Source: an uncultured beta proteobacterium
GTDB taxonomy: Bacteria; Pseudomonadota; Gammaproteobacteria; Burkholderiales; Burkholderiaceae_C
Direction: 5' to 3'
Assembly: GCA_903864505.1 (NCBI GenBank)
Contig: CAIPGC010000006.1
Span: 1-49,394, forward strand
Length of the DNA stretch: 49,394 nucleotides
Position numbers and translations under genes: made by a program. Below the pieces are notes generated by a model that had not been told where the DNA came from, did no database searches, and worked only from the letters and a program-made list of their open reading frames with translations. Shown here piece by piece: positions 1 through 9,809 of the stretch (position 1 is its first letter; the number at the start of each line of letters is the position of its first letter).

Positions 1-181
1 ACCCCAGGCCGCCGCAATCCGGGCCAGGAATGTGCTGCAACTCATTGCTGCGGGCGGCAACGCCTATTACCTGGCTAAATTTGCCGGGATTTTTGGGTTG
101 GACATGCAAGACATTGGCGCCCAACAAACCGGCATGACCAAAGACCAGTTCAAGGCCAAACTCGTCGCGGCCGGCCGCTAA
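1..181 (+). CDS. LigA-like dioxygenase alpha subunit, C-terminal fragment
   Basis: Open at the left window edge; frame 2 reads about 59 residues to the TAA at 179-181. The segment with AAGGNAYYLAKFAG, then TGMTKDQFKAKLVAAGR, resembles the end of the small alpha subunit of protocatechuate 4,5-dioxygenase (LigA family), which ends in a comparable 'GGN-(Y/F)-hydrophobic-K' helix and a 'M(T)..(D/E)(Y/F)...(L/I)(V/I)AGGR' tail. The alpha chain caps the active site of the beta chain. The LigB-type gene starts only 28 bases downstream, which strongly supports the assignment. The N-terminus and the true start lie outside the window. The substrate cannot be told from this fragment: protocatechuate, gallate and other catechols are all possible. 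Confidence 0.75.
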   Translation, partial: PQAAAIRARNVLQLIAAGGNAYYLAKFAGIFGLDMQDIGAQQTGMTKDQFKAKLVAAGR

Positions 182-209
182 TGTTCCTAACACTTATACA
201 GAGGCAGAC

Positions 210-1061
210 ATGGCAAAACTTATAGGCGGCATCGGAACGTCCCACATCCCGGCCATTGGCGGGGCAATTCATAAAGGGCTCCAGCAGGATCCCTACTGGA
301 AACCGTTCTTTGACGGCTTTCCGCCCATCCGTCAGTGGCTGGGCGAGAAGAAGCCGGATGTGCTGGTCATTTTTTATAACGACCACGGGCTCAATTTTTT
401 TCTCGACAAGATGCCAACCTTTGCGGTGGGTGCTGCGCCGCTGTACGTCAACTCTGACGAAGGTTGGGGCATCCCTTCGCTGGAACCACTGCGTGGCGAG
501 GTCGACCTGTCATGGCACATCATCAACACCCTGATCGAGAAGGAATTTGATGTGGTGAGTTGCCAGGAGATGCTGGTGGACCATGCCTGTTCCCTGCCAT
601 TGAAGCTACTGTACCCCGACGGCAACTACCCGGTAACGGTGGTGCCGGTGTGCATCAACACGGTGCAGTTTCCGTTGCCCAAGGCCAGCCGTGTGTACGC
701 TCTGGGCAAGGCGGTGGGGGAAGCCGTTGCCGACTGGGACAGCAGCAAGACGGTGGCGGTGATTGCCTCGGGCGGTTTGTCACATCAACTCGACGGCGAA
801 CGTGCCGGTTTCATCAACAAGGACTTTGACCTGAAGTTTCTGGAAAGCCTGATCAGCAATCCTGAGTGGGCCACGCAATTCAGCATTCATGAGTTGGTCG
901 AAAAAACTGGGACCCAGGGCGTTGAACTGCTGATGTGGCTTGCCATGCGCGCCGCGCTTTCCGCGGGCGAGGGCGCCGGTGTGCGCCGAGTGCACAGCAA
1001 CTACCACATTCCGATTTCCAATACCGCGACGGGATTGTTGGCCCTGGAAAAAACAGACTGA
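210..1061 (+). CDS. ligB: Class III extradiol ring-cleavage dioxygenase, beta subunit (LigB type)
   Basis: A 283-residue LigB-superfamily protein, the catalytic subunit that cleaves a catecholic ring next to the hydroxyls using non-haem Fe(II) and O2. The metal ligands match the family: His12 in GTSHIPAIGG, His59 in YNDHGLNFF and Glu239 in TQGVELLMW. The catalytic-base histidine is in ASGGLSHQL (about residue 191). Length is normal for the protocatechuate 4,5-dioxygenase beta chain. A purine-rich AGAGG stretch precedes the ATG. It follows the alpha-chain remnant and precedes a flavin oxidoreductase, so ring cleavage is probably one step of a longer route. The classical downstream lig/pmd genes (hydratase, aldolase, semialdehyde dehydrogenase) are not visible here, so the substrate is uncertain. 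Confidence 0.85.
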   Translation: MAKLIGGIGTSHIPAIGGAIHKGLQQDPYWKPFFDGFPPIRQWLGEKKPDVLVIFYNDHGLNFFLDKMPTFAVGAAPLYVNSDEGWGIPSLEPLRGEVDLSWHIINTLIEKEFDVVSCQEMLVDHACSLPLKLLYPDGNYPVTVVPVCINTVQFPLPKASRVYALGKAVGEAVADWDSSKTVAVIASGGLSHQLDGERAGFINKDFDLKFLESLISNPEWATQFSIHELVEKTGTQGVELLMWLAMRAALSAGEGAGVRRVHSNYHIPISNTATGLLALEKTD

Positions 1062-1111
1062 ATCTCAGGGTGATTAAACTTCGTCAGATGGGCGCACGAT
1101 GCCCCTCTTGA

Positions 1112-3625
<2,514 letters not shown>

Positions 3626-3632
3626 TCAAGTC

Positions 3633-3690
3633 GCTATCAATTTGGAAGCGCTCTACGCTGACTGTACGGGGGCTACAAGCCAAAATCATA
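3633..3690 (+). repeat. Dispersed short repeat, copy A (intergenic)
   Basis: Begins GCTATCAATTTGGAAGCGC and continues to ACGGGGGCTACAAGCCAAAA. It fills the space between the flavoenzyme stop and the dienoyl-CoA isomerase start. The distance from the first base of GCTATCAA to the last base of GGCTA is exactly 43 bases, the same as in the copies at 20625-20684 and 30731-30790. I use it as the reference copy. Confidence 0.8.
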
Positions 3691-3706
3691 TCAAATGGAA
3701 TACCTC

Positions 3707-4519
3707 ATGCATTTTGAAACCCTGAACGTGGCGCTGGAAGACCACATTGCCACCATATGTCTGAACCGGCCCGAGAAGGCAAATGCCATGAACGCCACCA
3801 TGTGGCAGGAAATTCGCAAGGCGTTCTCCTGGGTGGATGAAACCCCCGAAGCCCGTGTCGCAGTGTTGCAGGGAGAGGGCAAGTTGTTTACCGCTGGCAT
3901 TGACTTGCAACTGATGATGGGTCTGGGCTCACAAATCCAGAACGAGTGCGATGCGCGTACCCGCGAGGCGCTGCGCCGTGTCATCCTGGACCTGCAGGAC
4001 ACCCTCACCAGTCTTGAGCGCTGCCGCAAACCGGTGCTGGCGGCCATCCACGGTGCCTGCGTGGGCGGTGGCATGGACCTCATCACCTGCGCTGACATGC
4101 GCTACTGTTCGCCGGATGCCTACTTCACCATCAAGGAAATTGACATCGGCATGACCGCCGACGTGGGCACATTGCAGCGCCTGCCCAAGCTGGTGGGCGA
4201 GGGCATCGCGCGCGAGTTGGCCTATACCGGACGCAAGTGCGAAGCGGACGAGGCGCAGCGAATCGGGTTGGTGAACCGTGTGTTCGATTCCCGCGAGGCG
4301 CTGTACGCCGGGGTGCGGACGATTGCGGCCACCATTGCCGCCAAGTCACCGCTGTCGATCCGTGGCACCAAGGAAATGATCACCTATGCACGCGACCACT
4401 CGGTGGCCGACAGCCTGAACTACATCGCCACCTGGAATGCGGCGATGCTGATGAGCAAGGATTTGACCGAGGCCATGACCGCCAATCTGACGAAAAGGGC
4501 ACCCGCGTTCAAGGACTGA
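3707..4519 (+). CDS. Delta3,5-delta2,4-dienoyl-CoA isomerase (crotonase family)
   Basis: About 270 residues with the full crotonase fold: NRPEKANAMN, the oxyanion-hole segments GKLFTAGIDL and IHGACVGGGMDL, then ADMRYCSPDAYFTIKEIDIG followed by TADVGTLQRLPKLVG. The last two segments match mammalian ECH1, where an acidic pair in 'KE(V/I)D(V/I)G...ADVGTLQRLPK' moves the double bonds of 3,5-dienoyl-CoA. Ordinary enoyl-CoA hydratases lack that aspartate. The next gene upstream is dienoyl-CoA-reductase-like, so the pair could process conjugated dienoyl-CoAs. ATG 3707 has GGA nine bases upstream; an in-frame ATG at 3695 would add four residues. The reading frame begins directly after repeat copy A. 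Confidence 0.85.
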   Translation: MHFETLNVALEDHIATICLNRPEKANAMNATMWQEIRKAFSWVDETPEARVAVLQGEGKLFTAGIDLQLMMGLGSQIQNECDARTREALRRVILDLQDTLTSLERCRKPVLAAIHGACVGGGMDLITCADMRYCSPDAYFTIKEIDIGMTADVGTLQRLPKLVGEGIARELAYTGRKCEADEAQRIGLVNRVFDSREALYAGVRTIAATIAAKSPLSIRGTKEMITYARDHSVADSLNYIATWNAAMLMSKDLTEAMTANLTKRAPAFKD

Positions 4520-4544
4520 TGGCGCAGTCGGTCGGGGACTAAAA

Positions 4545-5018
4545 CTAACGCGATTTTTTCTTGCCCTGGACCGACTCGGTTGCCGAAGCACCAGTTTTGA
4601 TTGCTGAGAGTACCGCGCTTTCGACAGCGGAGGCGGCAACTTTCATGCCTTTGGCGATAGGTGCAAAGGCATCCGGTGCAGGGTGACGTTCCTGCAGCAG
4701 GTCAACACCGGCGTTGAATTGCTCCACGCTCAACTCCGTGACTTCCTGCAGGTGTTTGGTCGATAGGGCCATCACCCGTTGTGCACTGGACTTGAATGTT
4801 TCAAAGGCGGCTTGCGGCTCCCGGACGGCCTTGATGTCCTCGACAGTCTCCATGGCCGAAGTCTGTAAGGCCTGGGCCTGTGCTTGTGCCAGATCACCCC
4901 ACATGCGCAGATTGTCCATCATCAGTTTGGCCGCATCTTGCGCTGCATCCGGCGTCAATTTGCTGGTGCCAGACATGAGTGTTTTGGTGATGGATTCAAA
5001 CGGATTGTTGGTAAACAT
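4545..5018 (-). CDS. Phasin family protein
   Basis: 157 residues, mostly amphipathic helix with many Ala, Gln and Glu (LAQAQAQALQTSAM, FETFKSSAQRVMALSTK, HLQEVTELSVEQFNAGVDLL) and a basic tail GKKKSR. This is the phasin_2 pattern of betaproteobacterial PHA-granule surface proteins, which coat polyhydroxyalkanoate granules. The start is the ATG at 5018 (MFTNNPFESIT) because AGGAG lies six bases upstream; the frame stays open 18 codons further but without family-like sequence. The gene is convergent with the dienoyl-CoA isomerase, with 25 bases between the stops and no clear terminator. No PHA synthase is in the window. Confidence 0.8.
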   Translation of the reverse strand: MFTNNPFESITKTLMSGTSKLTPDAAQDAAKLMMDNLRMWGDLAQAQAQALQTSAMETVEDIKAVREPQAAFETFKSSAQRVMALSTKHLQEVTELSVEQFNAGVDLLQERHPAPDAFAPIAKGMKVAASAVESAVLSAIKTGASATESVQGKKKSR

Positions 5019-5102
5019 GGCATCTCCTCGTGTGTGTTGGAATGCCTGATTATGGTACCAACGACGCACCAACTACCGCACGGCCCCAAGGCCGCAAGGG
5101 CA

Positions 5103-5840
5103 TCAGGTGCTCCGGTAGGCGGACAAACCCAAGGCAAAGAGTGAACTGCTTGAGTTGCTGACGGCTGCTGCATTCTGTTGCAATGAGGACAGCGTGGCCT
5201 GCTGTGACTTCAGCATTGAGGAGCGCTGGTTCAGTGTGGTCATTGACACGCCAACGTTGCCATCTGCCGCCAACTCTTTAGCAGCAACCTGGCCCACTTG
5301 CTGGCCCAGCCGATTCAGCGCGTCTTTCACTGCGCCTGGATTGGCTTTTTGTGCAGTGTCGAACTTGTTACTGTCAACTACCACCTTACCGCTGGTGTTC
5401 AGGCTGATGCCTACTTGCTTCAGCGCTTGCGCCGTGGCGGTGTCTGCGGCCACCGTGCGCTGCAAATCGTTGCTTACTCTGCTGGCGCTCTGGTTGGCGG
5501 CGGTGTCGCCAGCAACACCGGACGTTGTTCTGGCTGCGGCTACTGCGCCATTGAAGGCATTGACAAAGTTGGTGGCGGCAGTCTTGACATCGGTGTTGCT
5601 GGTCGCGCTTGCCAAATGGGTCAGGGCTTTGGCGCCAATCTGCGCGTCCGACACCGCTGACTTCAGTTTGCCAAACGAAGACAATTGGGCCGACGTGGTG
5701 TCGACTTGCGACTGAATGCGTTGATCGGCCTTTTGAAGACCTTGAGCAACTCCGCTGGTGCCGTAAACGGACTGCGTTGCGCTACTTGTTCTGAGGTAGT
5801 TGCTTGCTGCATTCGCTTTTACCAGATCGGTGATGTTCAT
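5103..5840 (-). CDS. Orphan FliD C-terminal-like protein, possibly flagellar
   Basis: 245 residues, rich in Ala, Ser and Thr, cysteine-free, no signal peptide. The stretch with AATNFVNAFNGAVAA, then SNDLQRTV, then LKQVGISLNTSGKVVVDSNKF and ANPGAVKDALNRLG follows the pattern of the FliD (hook-associated protein 2) C-terminal domain, 'YN.LV...' and 'LGIs.. dGtL.lD..kL..al..nP..V'. The FliD N-terminal domain (about 100 residues) is absent, so this is a short orphan relative rather than the filament cap. The ends are coiled-coil-like, as in axial flagellar proteins. A FliA-like promoter lies just upstream. No other flagellar structural genes are in the window, so the role is unknown. Confidence 0.6.
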   Translation of the reverse strand: MNITDLVKANAASNYLRTSSATQSVYGTSGVAQGLQKADQRIQSQVDTTSAQLSSFGKLKSAVSDAQIGAKALTHLASATSNTDVKTAATNFVNAFNGAVAAARTTSGVAGDTAANQSASRVSNDLQRTVAADTATAQALKQVGISLNTSGKVVVDSNKFDTAQKANPGAVKDALNRLGQQVGQVAAKELAADGNVGVSMTTLNQRSSMLKSQQATLSSLQQNAAAVSNSSSSLFALGLSAYRST

Positions 5841-5857
5841 GGCGTGGCAACCGTTGC

Positions 5858-5885
5858 TTATCGGAATTCCATCATCTTCCCGTTA
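5858..5885 (-). promoter_or_regulatory. Candidate FliA (sigma-28) promoter for the FliD-like gene
   Basis: On the minus strand, TCCGATAA (5858-5865) differs by one base from the sigma-28 -10 element GCCGATAA. A TAAC element (5882-5885) lies 16 bases upstream, against the usual TAAA with 15. It sits 18 bases before the ATG of the FliD-like gene. The match was made by eye only. Confidence 0.45.
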
Positions 5886-6031
5886 TACGCAAGAGTCAAG
5901 CGTGGTAGCGAAACTTCGGATGTGTAAAAAAGTACTACTAAAAATATAGCATCTTGGCTAAACTATTGTTCAGTCTGAGTTTGGCTACAAGGTTGATGCG
6001 TCCGTCCATGGAGTCCAAACAGGGGGGATTT

Positions 6032-7204
6032 GTGAAACTGCTAAGACTTCCGGCTTCTAAGGTCCGCCTGGGCATGTCCTTGCCATGGAATGTTCGTGAC
6101 GAGCACTGTGAATTGTTGCTGTCAAAGGGACATTTGGTAATAGATCAGCACATGCTCGATGCTTTACTGTTGCGCGGGGCATTCGTCGATGAAGAGGAAG
6201 TCAGGGCAACAGTGGCCGAAGCGGCGGCGCAGAAATTATTGATATCCGGTGGCGATCCCGTCAAATCGATGGGGACGGTAACCAGCGTGTTCGAACTGTG
6301 GGATCAGACCACCGATGCGTTGAAAGTATTGCTGCATGACACAGCAAATCAAGCGGATTTTCCCGATCGCATGCAGGCTTTTGCATTGCATTTGGTGAAA
6401 ATATTTGATCTTGATCCTGACATCGCGATTTACCGCTCGGTGCGTCAGGACAATGCACAGCACTTTTACTATGGCTATACCCACGCGGTGCTCACAGCCA
6501 TGTTGTGCATCCTGATCTCTCGCCACTTGAATTGGCCAACGGATTCAATCATGAGCCTGGTTAAAGCGGCACTGACCATGAACATGACGATCTTTGAACT
6601 GCAGGGTCAGATGGCCAGCCAGGACTTTCCGATGCGTGACAAGCAACGCGCCGCATTGCAGATTCATCCAGCCCAAGCGGTGGAAGTTCTGGAAAAAAGT
6701 GGAGTTGTGGATGTCGATTGGCTTACTGCCGTGGCACAGCATCATGAGCGTTCAGATGGAACAGGTTACCCGACTGGTTGCAAAGACATCTCCGAGTTCG
6801 CTAAAGCGCTACGAATTGCCGATGTCTTTATGGCAAAAGTCACACCACGCACGCTGCATATTGCCGTTGCACCCAAAGAAGCGATAACCCAACTGTATCG
6901 TGACGACAAGGGAGGGCCACTGTCGACTGCCATGATCAAGGAGTTTGGAATATATCCCCCTGGAGATTTTGTGAAACTCGCTTCGGGAGAATTGGGAATT
7001 GTGGTCAAGCGAACCGAGAACGCTCGCGCACCAATAGTGGCCTCGATTACCGACACCGCAGGTCATCCCGTTGCCAAGACGGTGCGACACGATACTGGGC
7101 AGACGCAGTACGCGATTGTGGGTGAGGCCATGGACAAGATATTGCTCAAGCGCCTTGCGCCCGAGCGTCTGTACGGATTTGCTTCGGCGCCGAAGCAGGT
7201 TTAG
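6032..7204 (+). CDS. HD-GYP-like protein with DUF3391-type N-terminus and degenerate HD pair
   Basis: About 390 residues from GTG 6032, chosen for the AGGGGGG just before it and because family proteins begin near KLLRLPASKVRLGMSL; ATGs at 5996 and 6008 are alternatives. The first ~130 residues resemble the DUF3391 module found ahead of HD-GYP phosphodiesterases. The second half keeps His151 (HAVLTA) and AQHHERSDGTGYP (His237-His238 and the GYP signature). Where HD-GYP enzymes have the 'HDIGK' metal pair, this protein reads LTMNMTIFELQGQ, so the HD residues are missing. The final ~90 residues form a small beta-rich domain (PGDFVKLASGELGIVVK). It probably does not hydrolyse cyclic di-GMP in the standard way and may be a binding or regulatory protein. 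Confidence 0.75.
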   Translation: MKLLRLPASKVRLGMSLPWNVRDEHCELLLSKGHLVIDQHMLDALLLRGAFVDEEEVRATVAEAAAQKLLISGGDPVKSMGTVTSVFELWDQTTDALKVLLHDTANQADFPDRMQAFALHLVKIFDLDPDIAIYRSVRQDNAQHFYYGYTHAVLTAMLCILISRHLNWPTDSIMSLVKAALTMNMTIFELQGQMASQDFPMRDKQRAALQIHPAQAVEVLEKSGVVDVDWLTAVAQHHERSDGTGYPTGCKDISEFAKALRIADVFMAKVTPRTLHIAVAPKEAITQLYRDDKGGPLSTAMIKEFGIYPPGDFVKLASGELGIVVKRTENARAPIVASITDTAGHPVAKTVRHDTGQTQYAIVGEAMDKILLKRLAPERLYGFASAPKQV

Positions 7205-7225
7205 TCGGGCACTTACAATGGATTT

Positions 7226-7489
7226 TTGAGACACGACTTGCAGCAAAACTCATCGCTCTCCAGTAAGCACATCCGCATTGGGTCGGGCTTGCTGGTAGGC
7301 GCCCTTGCGTCCATTGGCCTGACGCTTTGGGTCACCTGGCAACTCGAGGGCGGTGCGGCGGCGGTCATTGAAGCCGGGCGCATGCGCATGCAGACTTGGC
7401 GGCTGGCCAGCGCAGTGCAGGCTGAACGCCCCGGACTGGAAGTGCTGGGGCCCTTTGTGCCAGCAACGGTTTCAGGATCTGGTAACTGA
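7226..7489 (+). pseudogene. N-terminal remnant of a NarX-like sensor
   Basis: An 87-codon frame starting at TTG with no good ribosome-binding site. It has one membrane segment (IGSGLLVGALASIGLTLWVT), then AAVIEAGRMRMQTWRLASAV. This matches the start of the NarX/NarQ/PilJ-type nitrate-sensing periplasmic domain ('..in.aG..RM.s.R...'), whose P-box arginines lie in that segment. It breaks off after GPFVPATVSG, where a full sensor would run several hundred residues more. The chemoreceptor gene starts 32 bases later. I read it as the stump of a deleted histidine kinase. A functional micro-protein is possible but unsupported. Confidence 0.5.
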
Positions 7490-7521
7490 AGGCCATCGTC
7501 CAAAAACACCGGGAGGACTCC

Positions 7522-9480
7522 ATGGGCTCATTCATTCGGAATCTGAGGTTTGCACACAAGTTTTTGCTGATTTCAGTGATTGCCCTGCTGATGCTGGCGG
7601 TGCCCACTGCGATCTTTGTGCGGGTCAACCTTGAAAATATTCAAACTGCGCAGCGCGAGGTTGGCGGACTGGGCCCCATTCAGGACCTGATGAGGCTCAC
7701 CCAACTGTCGCAGCAGCATCGCGGATTGTCGGCTGTAGTGCTGACCGGAAATGAGGCGCAGTCTGCAACACGGCAGAGCAAGGAGGCGGAGGTCACGCAG
7801 GCCCTCGCCAAGGCGCAGGCTTCGGTAGGCGCATTAGGAGTTTCCGCCCTTGATGCGGCAGTTGGAAAAATTGCGACTGACTGGAAAGCCCTGGCCTCCG
7901 CGGTGGCTGGCAAGGGCATCAAAGGGCCGGACAGCTTTGCACGGCATACTGGTCTGATCGCGGAGCAACTGTCACTGTCCGAAGACGTGATCAATGCTGC
8001 CGGCATCAGTCTGGATCCGAACGCAGCGGGATACCACCTACAGGTTGCAGTATTGCAGCACATGCCCCGTGTCACCGAGGGGCTGGGACAAATTCGTGCG
8101 CGCGGGTCCGCCTTGCTGGGGCGAGGCAGCGCCGCGCCGGAAGACAAGATTCGGATTGAAGCCTTGGGGAGTGCAATTCGATCCAGTATGGCGGGTGCCC
8201 GAAAATCCTTTAATCTCGCGGCGGCTGCGAATCCAGCGCTCAAGGTCGGTTTGGGGGATGCCCTGGCCAAGGCAGTTGCGGCAACCGATGAGGGCCTTCT
8301 TCTGGCCGACGATAAGATTGTGCGTGCGGAGGTGCTGACCCACCCGTCTACAGAGTATTTTGCTGCGATGACACGCACCATTGATGTGGAGTTTGTGCTC
8401 ATCAATGCAGCGTTTGATGCGTTGCGCAGTCAACTGCAACAAACCGTGGCAGACGCTCAACGCCAATTGGTGTGGGGTTGCACGCTGGTAGCGGGCTTTC
8501 TCGCAACCGCAGTTTGGATCATGGTGCTCATTACCCGCACCACAACGACATCAGTGCGCAAGGCGCTTGATGTTGCACGTGCAGTGGCATCGGGTGACCT
8601 CAGCGGACAGGTGGAAACCCGTGGACGCGACGAAATTGGCGAATTGCTGCAGGCATTGGATGCAATGCAGACGAGCCTAATTGAGGTGGTTTCAAAGGTG
8701 AGGCAGGGTTCTGACTCAGTGGCCAATGCCAGCGCAGAGATCGCCCAGGGAAACAGCGACATGTCGGCTCGCACCGAGTCGCAGGCCAGCGCGCTGGAGC
8801 AAACGGCGGCATCCATGGAAGAACTCAATGGTGCAGTAAAACAGAATGCGGACAGCGCCCGCGAGGCCAACCAGCTTGCCATGAATGCAGCCACGGTAGC
8901 AGTAAAGGGCGGTACAGTGGTAGGGCAGGTGGTCGAGACCATGAAGGGGATCAACGAATCCTCGCGCAAGATTTCCGACATCATCGGGGTCATTGATGGC
9001 ATAGCCTTTCAGACCAACATCCTCGCCTTGAACGCTGCCGTAGAAGCGGCGCGTGCGGGTGAGCAGGGTCGTGGTTTTGCCGTCGTGGCCAGCGAAGTGC
9101 GTTCGCTGGCGGGTCGAAGTGCCGATGCGGCGAAAGAGATCAAGAGCCTTATCAATGCCAGCGTCGACCGGGTCGAACATGGAACTGCATTGGTGGACCA
9201 GGCCGGAGCGACGATGACAGAATTGGTGGATGCGATCCGCCGGGTTACCACCATCATGGGAGAAATCAGCACAGCGAGCAGCGAGCAGGCCCTGGGTGTT
9301 TCGCAGGTGGGAGAAGCTGTTTCCCAAATGGATGAGGTGACCCAGCAAAACGCTGCCCTGGTGGAAGAAATGGCTGCTGCTGCGAGCAGTCTGAAAAATC
9401 AGGCGAGTGATCTGGTGGATGCCGTGAGCGTTTTCAAGCTTCACGCAGACCATGAATTGGCCGGTTTGCCGCGGATGTAG
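7522..9480 (+). CDS. Methyl-accepting chemotaxis protein
   Basis: 652 residues: an inner-membrane receptor signalling to CheA/CheW. Membrane segment 1 is about residues 15-34 ([19 protein letters not shown]). A helical periplasmic region of ~290 residues includes [20 protein letters not shown], reminiscent of NIT-type sensor helices. Membrane segment 2 ([16 protein letters not shown]) lies near residues 320-340 and leads into a HAMP domain ([24 protein letters not shown]). The signalling domain has the conserved tip [20 protein letters not shown] and [17 protein letters not shown], with Gln/Glu-rich methylation helices. No CheR-binding pentapeptide is seen at the C-terminus. GGGAGG lies five bases before the ATG. 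The ligand is unknown. Confidence 0.9.
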   Translation: MGSFIRNLRFAHKFLLISVIALLMLAVPTAIFVRVNLENIQTAQREVGGLGPIQDLMRLTQLSQQHRGLSAVVLTGNEAQSATRQSKEAEVTQALAKAQASVGALGVSALDAAVGKIATDWKALASAVAGKGIKGPDSFARHTGLIAEQLSLSEDVINAAGISLDPNAAGYHLQVAVLQHMPRVTEGLGQIRARGSALLGRGSAAPEDKIRIEALGSAIRSSMAGARKSFNLAAAANPALKVGLGDALAKAVAATDEGLLLADDKIVRAEVLTHPSTEYFAAMTRTIDVEFVLINAAFDALRSQLQQTVADAQRQLVWGCTLVAGFLATAVWIMVLITRTTTTSVRKALDVARAVASGDLSGQVETRGRDEIGELLQALDAMQTSLIEVVSKVRQGSDSVANASAEIAQGNSDMSARTESQASALEQTAASMEELNGAVKQNADSAREANQLAMNAATVAVKGGTVVGQVVETMKGINESSRKISDIIGVIDGIAFQTNILALNAAVEAARAGEQGRGFAVVASEVRSLAGRSADAAKEIKSLINASVDRVEHGTALVDQAGATMTELVDAIRRVTTIMGEISTASSEQALGVSQVGEAVSQMDEVTQQNAALVEEMAAAASSLKNQASDLVDAVSVFKLHADHELAGLPRM

Positions 9481-9502
9481 GTCTGCTGCTGACATATCTT
9501 TG

Positions 9503-9522
9503 GCTAAGGGTTAACCCTTGGC
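9503..9522. promoter_or_regulatory. Perfect dyad AAGGGTTAACCCTT downstream of the chemoreceptor
   Basis: GCTAAGGGTTAACCCTTGGC is a 20-base inverted repeat with one mismatched (G-T wobble) pair and a perfect 14-base core. It has no loop and no following T-run, so it looks more like a dimeric protein site than a terminator. It starts 23 bases after the chemoreceptor stop and about 300 bases before nrdJ. It does not resemble the NrdR box I know. Confidence 0.4.
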
Positions 9523-9809
9523 GTGAGCTGAACGTAAAAACATATTTTTTTGGCACAAAGTTTGCTGAGACCTTGCCATTTTCCGGAGATTCTCAGACTA
9601 CCAGGACCGTGAGCCATGTTTCATGCGCAGAGCAAGCTATAAATTGCATAGCGGCTGTGGACGGAATTGAAAGACACGACTGCTGTTTTGATAGCGCCTT
9701 TTTGGAAAATGTGTCGCAGCATTCGATACGATTCCAATCTGGCTTGCGCCACCCAAATTCCCAGCACCAGATGCCCTGCCCTGGTCGGTTCAACCCAAGA
9801 AACGATGCC
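9523..9809. other. nrdJ upstream region, no gene seen
   Basis: About 290 bases between the dyad and the nrdJ start. The nrdJ frame stays open back to 9573, but the peptide there resembles no RNR N-terminus. It holds an AT-rich patch (CATATTTTTTTGG near 9541) that could be part of a promoter. It also holds a degenerate, reversed copy of the dispersed repeat (TTTGATAGC ending at 9695, GCTATGC-like end near 9640). I see no cobalamin-riboswitch B12-box, which one might look for before a B12-dependent enzyme. Confidence 0.45.

Noticed and set aside
9573-9809. 79-codon N-terminal extension of NrdJ
   Set aside because: No similarity to RNR N-termini; it includes a degenerate repeat copy, so it is more likely untranslated.
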